A DNA stretch of 64,000 bases from an uncultured Roseovarius sp. (GTDB taxonomy: Bacteria > Pseudomonadota > Alphaproteobacteria > Rhodobacterales > Rhodobacteraceae), in NCBI GenBank assembly GCA_951812895.1, contig OX638333.1, forward strand, positions 1,106,366 through 1,170,365, written 5' to 3'. Below the pieces are notes generated by a model. That model ran no database searches, had not been told where the DNA came from, and worked only from the letters and a program-made list of their open reading frames with translations. This document shows positions 55,813-63,931 of the stretch, in pieces. Each line of letters starts with the position of its first letter. Position 1 is the first letter of the stretch. Made by a program: the position numbers and the translations under genes.

Positions 55813-56538
55813 TTATTTGCCTCTGTAAAACACAATGTCTGGCAGCCACTCTAGACTTCGTATCAACCATGAAAATGGCGCGGGAAAATCTGTGCGGAAA
55901 CGGTGCTTGCGCATCGCGTTCAATACGCGTTCTGCTGCGTCTTCGGTTTCCATTAGCATTGGCATTTTGAAGCTATTCTTCTCGGTCAGGCGTGTTTTGA
56001 TAAAACCGGGATTAACCACGCGTACAACAACCCCTGTATCTTTGAGGTCAAAGCGCATCGTTTCCGCCAAGCTGATCAGGGCCGCCTTGCTTGCCCCATA
56101 TCCCACAGCGCCGGGCAGCCCACGATAGCCGGACAAAGAACCGACAAGCGTGATGTCTCCGGCCCCTTTTCGCACAAATGCTGGCACAACTTCACCCAAC
56201 ACCCGCAGCGCACCGGTGAGATTCACGTTCACCATGGTCACCGCGGCGTCGCTGTCCCATTCCGTGGCGCGCATGGGTTCATAAGCGCCCGCATTGAATA
56301 TAACCCCGTCAATATCACCGATCTTTCCAGCCGCAAGACGAACGGCCTTTGTGTCGGAAACATCCAGCGGCAAGACGCGGGCATCTGGCAAGTCAGAGGC
56401 CAGGCTTGCAAGGCGTTCCTCACTGCGCGCCGACAGAATGAGCCGTGCGCCCTCGTCACTCAGCTTGCGCGATAGCGCGCGCCCCAACCCTTCGCTTGCC
56501 CCAATTAGCCAAAAGGTTTTTCCAGAAAAAGCCGTCAT
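55813..56538 (-). CDS. SDR oxidoreductase of the RpoE cluster
   Basis: A 241-residue SDR: LIGASEGLGRALSR cofactor loop, FNAGAYEP (NAG), GSLSGYRGLPG with active Ser and YGASK. The cofactor loop has Ser/Arg after beta-2 (ILSARSEERL), favouring NADP(H). Overlaps the DUF1365 gene by 4 bases and is its downstream partner. The same SDR type sits in the RpoE/ChrR-controlled cluster of Rhodobacter; a lipid-related reduction is probable but unproven. Confidence 0.85.
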   Translation of the reverse strand: MTAFSGKTFWLIGASEGLGRALSRKLSDEGARLILSARSEERLASLASDLPDARVLPLDVSDTKAVRLAAGKIGDIDGVIFNAGAYEPMRATEWDSDAAVTMVNVNLTGALRVLGEVVPAFVRKGAGDITLVGSLSGYRGLPGAVGYGASKAALISLAETMRFDLKDTGVVVRVVNPGFIKTRLTEKNSFKMPMLMETEDAAERVLNAMRKHRFRTDFPAPFSWLIRSLEWLPDIVFYRGK

Positions 56539-57305
56539 TCCCCGGCACCGCGAAACGATTGATTGTCTGACATCAAAAGCTCGGGTGCGGGTTGCTTTTT
56601 CAGGAACGGCGCACGTTTAAGGTAGAGAACCACTGCCTGCCAGTGGATCAACGCCAACACACGAAGTGACCCCAATGGGCGCCGCACTGCGGCCCACAAA
56701 AGGGATCGGCTGGTCGCGGGGCGCCGCTGACCGGACAACGTCGCCAAAACCCCCTGATCACCGTCTTTATAAGAAATCCGTATATTGACCGCCTTGGCGG
56801 TTATTCCGAAGCTGAAGTGGTAGGTTCCACGTATCTTCTGAAACGGCGAGACATGCATCAGTTTCTCCGCGAACAGATCATCATGCTTTTCGATCGGGCG
56901 AAAATCATCATGCGCGCAGAAATAGCAGTGCCTGTGCCCGAAGGTATTGTTGACCTCAGCGATAAAGGCGCAGGGTTTGTCATCGATCAGCGCAATCCAG
57001 AAACTGACGGGGTTGAAATGAAACCAGAGAAAACTGGGCTGTGCCAGTAACAGGAGCTGCGCATCATCCACAGGGAAACCACGGTCAGACAACATGCACC
57101 TGAACCAGGCGATTCCGCTGCCATTTTCGCGCGGCCCGCCATGATGGCGATCCCACAGGGACCACAGGTTGAACCGGTTTCGCGACAGCATCTTGGGAGA
57201 CGGACCGCTCAGATCGGTGAGGATATAGTCAACGCCGTATGTAAACGCGTTTTTCAATGCCCCACGCCGGGCGTGCATGGTCTGAGCCTGAATATGGTCG
57301 ATCAT
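56535..57305 (-). CDS. DUF1365 family protein
   Basis: A protein of about 256 residues from MIDHIQAQTMHARRGALKNAFTYGVDYILTDL; DUF1365 hallmarks are HARRG...F.YGVDY, LLAQPSFLWFHFNPVSFWIALID, EVNNTFGHRHCYF and MHVSPFQKIRGTYHFSF. Its biochemistry is undefined, but it usually neighbours a flavoprotein and a cyclopropane-type methyltransferase, as here. The start is uncertain: the RpoE-type promoter ends at 57316, which puts the ATG at 57305 almost at the transcript start; a later ATG at 57278 has CAGG upstream. Confidence 0.82.
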   Translation of the reverse strand: MIDHIQAQTMHARRGALKNAFTYGVDYILTDLSGPSPKMLSRNRFNLWSLWDRHHGGPRENGSGIAWFRCMLSDRGFPVDDAQLLLLAQPSFLWFHFNPVSFWIALIDDKPCAFIAEVNNTFGHRHCYFCAHDDFRPIEKHDDLFAEKLMHVSPFQKIRGTYHFSFGITAKAVNIRISYKDGDQGVLATLSGQRRPATSRSLLWAAVRRPLGSLRVLALIHWQAVVLYLKRAPFLKKQPAPELLMSDNQSFRGAGE

Positions 57306-57315
57306 CATACCCATC

Positions 57316-57342
57316 ATACGCGTGCGCGCGAACGTTGGATCA
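57316..57342 (-). promoter_or_regulatory. RpoE-type promoter of the DUF1365-SDR unit
   Basis: On the minus strand TGATCC (57342-57337), 17 bases, then GTAT (57319-57316). Identical layout to the rpoE and 57405 promoters. Divergent from the flavoprotein promoter, about 60 bases away. Confidence 0.7.
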
Positions 57343-57404
57343 TTCTTTTTTCGCAAAGCAGAGACGTTTTTGACAGAGCATGTAAAATCAATCCTATTAA
57401 AAAG

Positions 57405-57431
57405 TGATCCAGCTCAGAGCGGATACCGTAT
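57405..57431 (+). promoter_or_regulatory. RpoE-type promoter of the flavoprotein/CFA operon
   Basis: TGATCC (57405-57410), 17 bases, GTAT (57428-57431), about 30 bases before the ATG at 57461. Third copy of the layout seen at rpoE. Confidence 0.72.
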
Positions 57432-57460
57432 TTCTTCATACGTCGCAAAAAGAGGGCTGA

Positions 57461-58795
57461 ATGTTCGATCAAGTACAAGGTGTTCGCCGCAATATTGCTA
57501 TCATCGGGGGTGGCATCTCGGGGATGGCTGCGGCGTATTATCTATCCCCCCGGCACAATGTGACACTCTATGAGGCTGCGCCCAGATTGGGCGGCCACGC
57601 ACGCACCGTGATAGCGGGCAAGAATGCAGATCAGCCGGTGGATACAGGTTTCATCGTATTCAACTATGTAACTTACCCCAATCTGACGCGTTTGTTTCGT
57701 GACCTTGATGTTCCGGTGATCCAAAGCGACATGAGTTTTGGAGCAAGTATTGAAGGCGGTTGGCTGGAGTACGGATTGGACAGTATTCGCGCTCTTTCAG
57801 GTCAGAAAAGGAACCTGTTGCGCCCACAGTTTTATCGAATGGTTGCGGACATCATCCGCTTTGGAAAACACGCCGAAGCAGCCGCACAGGACGATGATAA
57901 GACCATAGGAGAATTAGTGGACGAACTGGGCTTGGGGCGTTGGTTTCGTGATCATTACCTTATGCCGATGTGTGGCGCGATATGGTCGACACCGACGAAT
58001 GATGTGGATCAGTTCCCAGCGAGGTCACTTGTTCGGTTTTTCCGCAATCATGCTCTTTTGGCAGGATCGGGCAAACATCAATGGTGGACGGTCAAGGGCG
58101 GCAGCATCGAATATGTTCGCAGACTTGAGGACGCCCTGATTGCGCGAGGCAGCACTATTCACAAAGATACGCCGGTGCATCAGATAAAACGCAGCGAATT
58201 CCATGTGGAAATTGCAACGGAAAATACAAAACCTGAATCCTTCGATGAGGTGGTTCTTGCCTGCCATTCCGACCAAGCGCTTGACCTTCTGGGCGATGGT
58301 GCGACGCCTGTGGAACGCGCAATCCTGAGAGCCATTCGCTACCAGCCAAACACGGCCGTGCTGCATTGCGATCCCGGACAGATGCCCAAACGCAAATCCT
58401 GCTGGACAAGCTGGGCACATTGTTCGCAGAACGGCAAAATGGGCGTCACCTACTGGATGAACAAACTTCAGGACATACCGGAAAGTGACCCGCTTTTTAT
58501 CACGCTCAACCCGCCGGCGCCCGTCCCCGACGAGGCAATTTATGATCAGGTCGAATTCGCCCATCCTGTTTTTGACAAGGCAGCCCTGAAAGCACAGCGC
58601 GACATTCGCCAGATGCAGGGGCAAAATCGAACATGGTTTGCCGGCGCGTGGAACCGATTTGGATTTCACGAAGATGGCATTGCCAGTGCAATGCGCGTCG
58701 TGCGCCAATTGAACACACCCACCACTCACCCAAAAGGAACAGCTCTTGAAACTGACAAACAAAGCTCTGAAATCGCAGTTCCTGTCGACATGTGA
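57461..58795 (+). CDS. NAD(P)/FAD-dependent oxidoreductase (amine-oxidase type)
   Basis: A 444-residue flavoprotein. FAD loop IAIIGGGISGMAAAYYLS (GGGISG at 16-21), then GGHARTV and TGFIVFNYVTYPNLTRLF; C-terminal FWFAGAW-like RTWFAGAWNRFGFHEDGIASAM. This is the flavoprotein regularly found beside DUF1365 and CFA-type methyltransferases, proposed to act on fatty acyl chains. In R. sphaeroides a gene of this kind belongs to the RpoE regulon and to furan fatty acid formation (from memory). GAGGG four bases upstream of the ATG. Confidence 0.87.
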   Translation: MFDQVQGVRRNIAIIGGGISGMAAAYYLSPRHNVTLYEAAPRLGGHARTVIAGKNADQPVDTGFIVFNYVTYPNLTRLFRDLDVPVIQSDMSFGASIEGGWLEYGLDSIRALSGQKRNLLRPQFYRMVADIIRFGKHAEAAAQDDDKTIGELVDELGLGRWFRDHYLMPMCGAIWSTPTNDVDQFPARSLVRFFRNHALLAGSGKHQWWTVKGGSIEYVRRLEDALIARGSTIHKDTPVHQIKRSEFHVEIATENTKPESFDEVVLACHSDQALDLLGDGATPVERAILRAIRYQPNTAVLHCDPGQMPKRKSCWTSWAHCSQNGKMGVTYWMNKLQDIPESDPLFITLNPPAPVPDEAIYDQVEFAHPVFDKAALKAQRDIRQMQGQNRTWFAGAWNRFGFHEDGIASAMRVVRQLNTPTTHPKGTALETDKQSSEIAVPVDM

Positions 58796-59903
58796 ACGGC
58801 TGCGCGAGGGGCGATTGACCCTGCGCACTCCCGAAGGCGAAAGATACAATTTTGGCACCTTTGGCCCCGAGGCTGAAATGGTCATAAACGATTGGGCGGC
58901 TGTTTCCGCACTGGCCGCACATGGACAGGTCGGCCTTGGCGAGACTTATGTGCAGGGCATGTGGGACACGCCTTCTGTCGAAGGACTTGTGTCGCTGGCG
59001 ATGGTCAATCGGGACCACCTTGGAACATTTGATCAGGCCAGCCCATTCAACCAGGCTAAGTTTCGTTTCGTGGATTTAGTTTTGCGGGCGAATTCGCGGC
59101 GCGGCGCCCGAAGGAATATTCGGTCGCACTACGATGTTGGCAATGAGTTCTATGGTCTCTGGCTGGATGAGGGCATGACCTATTCCTCGGGGCTTTTCGA
59201 TGCAGCAAATGACGATCTGACTCGGGCGCAAACGCGTAAGAATACACGCGCTTTGTCACGGTTGGGCGGCGGAGAGCGGGTTTTGGAAATCGGCTGTGGC
59301 TGGGGTGGATTTGCCGAACATGCCACCTTGGAGGGACGACAGGTAACCGGGGTTACCATCTCGCGCAACCAGCACAGCTATGCCGAATGCCGTCTGGATG
59401 GAAATGCAGATATCCAACTGCGTGACTATCGTGACATCGATGGCCAATACGACAACATCGTTTCCATCGAGATGATCGAAGCCGTTGGGGAGCGTTACTG
59501 GCCCAGTTACTTCGCAGTGCTCAAACGCAACCTGGCTGACGGCGGGCGCGTGCTGTTGCAGGCGATTACCGTCAAGGACAGCTTCTTTGAGCGGTACAAG
59601 ACTTCTTCTGATTACATCCGCCAATATGTATTCCCCGGAGGCATGTTGATGTCTGATCAGGTGATTGCCGACCAGGCCGGCGCAGCCGGATTGAATGTTC
59701 AGGACAATTTCGCCTTCGGGCAAAGCTATGCCAAAACCTGCCGCATCTGGGCCGAGCGCCTTAGTGCGCAGAAGCGCAAGGTCGATGAACTGGGTTACGG
59801 AGAAACCTTCTTTCGCAACTGGCAATACTATTTGGAAATCTGTGCGGCTTCGTTTGCCATCGGGCACACCGATGTTGTCCAGGTTGAGCTGGCTCATGCA
59901 TAA
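58746..59903 (+). CDS. Cyclopropane-fatty-acid-synthase-like SAM methyltransferase
   Basis: A 385-residue CFA/mycolic-acid-synthase-type enzyme acting on unsaturated acyl chains of membrane phospholipids. SAM site VLEIGCGWGGFAEHAT, then GVTISRNQHSYAE, IVSIEMIEAVGERYWPSYF and the C-terminal YIRQYVFPGGMLMSD; N-terminus LRTPEGERYNFG. It begins with TTG at 58746, with AGGA seven bases upstream, 50 bases inside the flavoprotein gene. In Rhodobacter related enzymes make methyl-branched and furan fatty acids rather than simple cyclopropanes, so the product here is open. Confidence 0.9.
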   Translation: MKLTNKALKSQFLSTCERLREGRLTLRTPEGERYNFGTFGPEAEMVINDWAAVSALAAHGQVGLGETYVQGMWDTPSVEGLVSLAMVNRDHLGTFDQASPFNQAKFRFVDLVLRANSRRGARRNIRSHYDVGNEFYGLWLDEGMTYSSGLFDAANDDLTRAQTRKNTRALSRLGGGERVLEIGCGWGGFAEHATLEGRQVTGVTISRNQHSYAECRLDGNADIQLRDYRDIDGQYDNIVSIEMIEAVGERYWPSYFAVLKRNLADGGRVLLQAITVKDSFFERYKTSSDYIRQYVFPGGMLMSDQVIADQAGAAGLNVQDNFAFGQSYAKTCRIWAERLSAQKRKVDELGYGETFFRNWQYYLEICAASFAIGHTDVVQVELAHA

Positions 59904-60390
59904 ATTCGCATTCCTGACGGCCTTACTCGTTCTGCCTGGCTTGGCGCTGGCATCCCAGGTTAAAACGGTGCTGCCAGGCGCAGAAATGCGCGGTGCGGCC
60001 ACATTTCGGTATCTGAGCTTTCCGCTTTATGAAGCCCGTCTTTTTACCAAAAACGGCGCACCTTTCGCTTGGGAAGAGGATTTTGGACTGGAGCTGACAT
60101 ATCTGCGGAGCTTCACCGCGTTTGATCTGGTGGAAAGCACCATTCAGGAGCTTGGTCGGACCGGTGGAGAGTTGCCAGTGCGGGACCAGTTGAACAATTG
60201 CTTTGTAGATATTCGCAAAGGAGATCGCTATCTCGCGGTTTCACAAGGTCAAAACAAAATAGGGTTTTGGCGCAACGACACGCGCATGTGTACGCTGAGT
60301 TATCCCGGTATCAAAACCCGGTTCATGGCAATTTTCATGGGCGACAACACAAAATCCAAGAGCTTTACCAAAAGGCTTCGGGGCGATTGA
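59896..60390 (+). CDS. Chalcone-isomerase-like exported protein
   Basis: A 164-residue protein with a signal peptide (MHKFAFLTALLVLPGLALA) and a chalcone isomerase-like fold region: RGAATFRYLSFPLYEARLFTKNGAPF, LELTYLRSFTAFDLVESTIQEL and a FWRNDTRMCTL strand. Bacterial members of this fold bind fatty acids or have unknown activity. The ATG at 59896 overlaps the methyltransferase stop by 8 bases. Member of the RpoE operon; a periplasmic fatty-acid handling role is a guess from context. Confidence 0.78.
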   Translation: MHKFAFLTALLVLPGLALASQVKTVLPGAEMRGAATFRYLSFPLYEARLFTKNGAPFAWEEDFGLELTYLRSFTAFDLVESTIQELGRTGGELPVRDQLNNCFVDIRKGDRYLAVSQGQNKIGFWRNDTRMCTLSYPGIKTRFMAIFMGDNTKSKSFTKRLRGD

Positions 60391-61616
60391 TGTTGTATCC
60401 ACGCGTCAGCCTCTATGCCCTTATGCTGGCTGCAGCGGGGATCCCGCTATATATTCATTTGCCGCGCTTTGCCTCAACCAATCTGGGCGTGGGTCTGGGC
60501 ACGGTTGGCGTGATGCTTCTTGCGATCCGCCTCATAGATTTGGTGCAGGACCCCGCGATTGGTTGGGCCATTGATCGATGGCCCGGTGCGCAAGTTCTGT
60601 TTGCTGTCGCCGCGGCGATTGGGCTGGCCGTCGGTTTTCCTGTGCTGTTCACCCTAGGGTCTGGGCCGATGATAGAGCTACACCTCATGGCGGTGCTCGT
60701 GCTGCTTTTCTCAGCCTACAGCCTTGGTATGATCCTGCTTTACGGTCGCAGCGCAACTCTGGCCCGGGAGCCGACGCCAAGGGCCCTTATGACGGTCGCG
60801 TCTTTTCGCGAAGGCGGCATGCTGGCGGGCGTTATCATTGCAGCCAGCGCCCCTGCTTTGTTTGTTGCCATGGGCGCTCAGGGTCAAGGCTATCCAACCT
60901 TTGGGTTCTTTCTTGGAACATTGGCCATGCTGACAGCGATTGTGACCCTTCCTATCTGGCGTCGACCACCAATCCTTGGAGAGCGAATTTCACTGAAGTC
61001 GTTTGGTCAGTCCGGTGCGCTTCGTTTGCTGGTGCTGGCGCTAGTGAACAGCCTGCCTGTCGCCATCACCTCGACCCTGTTCCTGTTCTTTGTCGAAGAT
61101 CGGTTGCAGCTTAGCGGACGGGCGGGTCCGCTGCTGGTCCTGTTCTTCCTCAGTGCGGGTCTGAGCGTTCCAGTCTGGACAAGAATAAGCCAATTGCTGA
61201 GCCCAAAAAATACGTTGATAGTCGCCATGCCGCTCGCCATTCTCGGCTTTGTCGGTGCGGCATTTCTGGCCCCCGGCAACATGGCAGGCTTCACAATAAT
61301 CTGTATCGCTTCTGGCGCTGCTCTTGGGGCTGATATGGTCATCCTGCCAGCCATGTTTTCGGTGGCGTTGACGAAGGCTGGGTTAAAAGCATCGCTGGCC
61401 TTTGGAATCTGGTCCTTTGCGGGCAAACTTGGGCTGGCTCTGGCTGCTTTTGTTGTCCTGCCCATGCTTGAGCTGAGTGGATTTGCACCCAACACAGCGA
61501 ACAGCGCCAGCGCCCTTGCCATGCTCAACATCTCTTACGCTATCATCCCATGTATCCTGAAACTCTGCGCATTCGGACTTGTTCTTGCGCTTCCGACAGA
61601 AGGCCCAGCCCAATGA
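60390..61616 (+). CDS. MFS transporter of the RpoE operon
   Basis: A 408-residue permease with about 12 helices, of the GPH/MFS_2-like branch (LIDLVQDPAIGWAIDRW, the diagnostic loop with charged residues, LLYGRSATLAREPTPRALMTVASFREGG). Substrate unknown. The ATG shares one base with the preceding TGA, so the two are coupled. Related MFS genes sit in the Rhodobacter RpoE cluster. Confidence 0.87.
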   Translation: MLYPRVSLYALMLAAAGIPLYIHLPRFASTNLGVGLGTVGVMLLAIRLIDLVQDPAIGWAIDRWPGAQVLFAVAAAIGLAVGFPVLFTLGSGPMIELHLMAVLVLLFSAYSLGMILLYGRSATLAREPTPRALMTVASFREGGMLAGVIIAASAPALFVAMGAQGQGYPTFGFFLGTLAMLTAIVTLPIWRRPPILGERISLKSFGQSGALRLLVLALVNSLPVAITSTLFLFFVEDRLQLSGRAGPLLVLFFLSAGLSVPVWTRISQLLSPKNTLIVAMPLAILGFVGAAFLAPGNMAGFTIICIASGAALGADMVILPAMFSVALTKAGLKASLAFGIWSFAGKLGLALAAFVVLPMLELSGFAPNTANSASALAMLNISYAIIPCILKLCAFGLVLALPTEGPAQ

Positions 61617-62170
61617 AATTCATCTCCATTATTCTTTTGTTGGCCCTGAGCGCGGTCTTCGTCAAAAACATGTTTTTCAGCTTTCGTGCGCAAGACCCCT
61701 CGGATTACACGGACACGGCTCCCGCGTTTGACCTCAAAACCCATTTGACAGGTGATATTTTGTCCGAAGGCCTGATCTTTGGCCCCAAAGGAAAGATGGC
61801 CAACAGTTTCGTTGCCAAAATGGTTGGCGAATGGGACGGCGACACCGGCACACTGACAGAGGAGTTCATCTATTCAAACGGCAAACAACAAAGCCGCAAA
61901 TGGTTCCTGACATTGCGCGAAGGCAACAGGTTTACCGCCAAAGCGGATGACATCATCGGCGAGGCAACAGGTGAGGTATCAGGATCGACTGTCAAAATGA
62001 CCTACCGGATCGTGCTTCCGCAAGAGGCGGGCGGTCATACCTTAGACGTTACTGACTGGCTCTATCTGACAGAGAGCGGCGTTATCTTGAATAAGTCCGA
62101 AATGCGTAAATTTGGCATCAAAGTGACCGAACTTGTGGCAACTATGCGCCGCGATACACAAGGACATTAG
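61613..62170 (+). CDS. DUF3833 family exported protein
   Basis: A 185-residue DUF3833 protein with an N-terminal membrane/signal segment (ISIILLLALSAVFVKNMFFSF) followed by a beta-rich lipocalin-like domain (LTGDILSEGLIFGPKGK, TLTEEFIYSNGKQQSRKWFLT). Not a lipoprotein here since no lipobox Cys is visible. Overlaps the MFS gene by 4 bases; last of the operon. Function unknown; consistently linked to CFA/DUF1365 clusters. Confidence 0.82.
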   Translation: MKFISIILLLALSAVFVKNMFFSFRAQDPSDYTDTAPAFDLKTHLTGDILSEGLIFGPKGKMANSFVAKMVGEWDGDTGTLTEEFIYSNGKQQSRKWFLTLREGNRFTAKADDIIGEATGEVSGSTVKMTYRIVLPQEAGGHTLDVTDWLYLTESGVILNKSEMRKFGIKVTELVATMRRDTQGH

Positions 62171-62582
62171 CTGGATTGTCCCAGGTTGCGAAAAGCGAAT
62201 ACCCTAACGTTAACTCACCTCGGCGGCCTTTCGGCTCACAAGGAAAACGATTAGTTGTTGACGACCGGATGTGAGTTTAACTTCCCTCATTCGAGCCAAA
62301 ATTGCGAAACCAAGGGGAGGCAAGCAAATAGATATTGGCCCTCCACACTTAGTTTCGCGGATATCGCTATGGGTTAATTTCCACCATTGGTTCATTTGTA
62401 GTGAAAGCGCGCTTCGCCCTGAGCCTCGGTTATTGCCGTTTTCGAAATTACTGCGGCCGGTATGAATGGCTGTTATTTCCACTGCAAAGCAGCGTGTTTT
62501 TTTCACCGTCGCAGAGAATGTTGCGCTGCGAACGCACGCAGCAACGTTTTTTTGCACGTCCGGTTTGGGCCCCTAGCATGTG
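62171..62582. other. Region without a supported gene
   Basis: About 410 bases between the RpoE operon and the insertion sequence. A 115-codon minus-strand frame at 62210-62557 has no domain I recognise. Part of it (around 62500-62555) resembles the stretch near 53500-53540 (both have CGTCGCAGA-AA followed by GC-rich text). Confidence 0.45.
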
Positions 62583-62654
62583 TAATTGGGCTGACCCTGA
62601 TCTGAGGTTGAGCTCCCGGTAGGATCACAGGATAGCTGTGAACAAGGGAGACTG

Positions 62655-63692
62655 ATGATGGAATATTTTGCCGGACTGGATGTGTCGCTGCGGTCGTGCG
62701 CGCTTTGCATCGTTGATAGCAAGGGCAAGGTGATGCTTGAGCGCGATCTGCTGTGCGAGGTTGGCGACATTGCGGAGTGCTTGACGGATTTTGCTTATCC
62801 GATTGAGCGAGTTGGCTTCGAGGCGGGCACGATGAGCCAGCACCTTTTCTTTGGCTTGACCAATGAGGGCTTCGACGTCGTGTGCATGGAAGCGCGTCAG
62901 GTGAATGCGGCGCTGTCTGCGATGCGCAACAAGACCGACAAGAATGACGCCCGAGGAATTGCGCAGATCCTGCGCACCGGATGGTTCAGCCCTGTGCACA
63001 TGAAGAGCCGGAAGGCCCATGGCTATCGTGCATTGCTCAGCACCCGTAAAGCCCTACTTAACAAAACGATTGATCTGGCCAATGAAGTTCGCGGGTTGCT
63101 GAAAATCTTCGGCATCCGCCTGCCCAAGACCGTGAAGCATGGCAGCTTTGACGGTGTTGTCCGCCCGATGATCGAGATGGATGATGTTCTGGCACATGCT
63201 ATGCTTCCGCTGCTAGATGCACGCCTTGTTCTGTATCAGCACTTCCTGGAACTGGACCGGCGCGTCAAACGCGCTGCAAGTCACGATGAGGTCTGCATGC
63301 GGATGATGACTGTGCCGGGTGTCGGGCCGATCGCAGCGCTGACCTTCAAGGCGGCTGTCGATGATCCTGACCGCTTCAAGCGATCCCGCACGGTGGCCGC
63401 ACATTTTGGGCTGACACCGCGCCGTTTCCAGTCGGGTGAACATGACAATCCCGGCCGAATATCAAAGGCGGGTGACAGAGACGTTCGCGCAACTTTATAC
63501 GCGGCGGCAAATGCACTGCTCATGCGCACGATGGCCGGGTCACAGATCAAAACCTGGGGGACGCGCCTGATGCGGACCAAAGGCAGACGTCGCGCTGTCG
63601 TCGCCGTCGCACGTAAACTGGCTGTTTTGCTACACCGCATGTGGGCAGATGGCACTGAATTCCGTCCGGAAATGGTGGAGGGTACGGCATGA
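62655..63692 (+). CDS. IS110-family DEDD transposase
   Basis: A 345-residue recombinase. The N-terminal RuvC-like DEDD set is visible: Asp9 (FAGLDVS), Glu56 (VGFEAGT), Asp95 and Asp98 (NKTDKNDARGIAQ). The C-terminal Tnp20 domain has VPGVGPIAALTF, with Ser260 (FQSGEHDN) as probable nucleophile and RISKAGDRDVR after it. All catalytic residues are intact, so it may be active. GGGAG lies four bases before the ATG. Confidence 0.93.
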   Translation: MMEYFAGLDVSLRSCALCIVDSKGKVMLERDLLCEVGDIAECLTDFAYPIERVGFEAGTMSQHLFFGLTNEGFDVVCMEARQVNAALSAMRNKTDKNDARGIAQILRTGWFSPVHMKSRKAHGYRALLSTRKALLNKTIDLANEVRGLLKIFGIRLPKTVKHGSFDGVVRPMIEMDDVLAHAMLPLLDARLVLYQHFLELDRRVKRAASHDEVCMRMMTVPGVGPIAALTFKAAVDDPDRFKRSRTVAAHFGLTPRRFQSGEHDNPGRISKAGDRDVRATLYAAANALLMRTMAGSQIKTWGTRLMRTKGRRRAVVAVARKLAVLLHRMWADGTEFRPEMVEGTA

Positions 63693-63931
63693 TCTGAACC
63701 ACCCACCACCAAACCGAGCGGGGTCGTCCCTCACCGGACGAGGTTCGTGGATGAAGCCGAAAATGACTGCTGCGCCACGTGAAGCGCGTCTCTTAGCGGG
63801 GCTCTCCACAACCGATCCGACATATGCGTGCAGCGGTGCCACCTGAGCATCAATCAGACTGCGAAGAGAAGCGTGACCCGGATGAGCGACAAAACCCAAA
63901 ACTAAAAAGGAAAATGAGCTTGACCCAAACA
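63693..63931 (+). ncRNA. Candidate guide (bridge/seek) RNA region of the IS
   Basis: About 240 non-coding bases between the transposase stop and the right inverted repeat. In IS1111-type elements this end encodes a structured RNA that directs target choice. Short stems can be seen, such as CGTCC...GGACG (63725-63740) and GCGC...GCGC (63772-63787). No covariance or expression data, so low confidence; strand follows the transposase. Confidence 0.35.

Noticed and set aside
62210-62557. 115-codon minus-strand open frame beside the IS
   Set aside because: No start signal or domain; likely decayed intergenic sequence.
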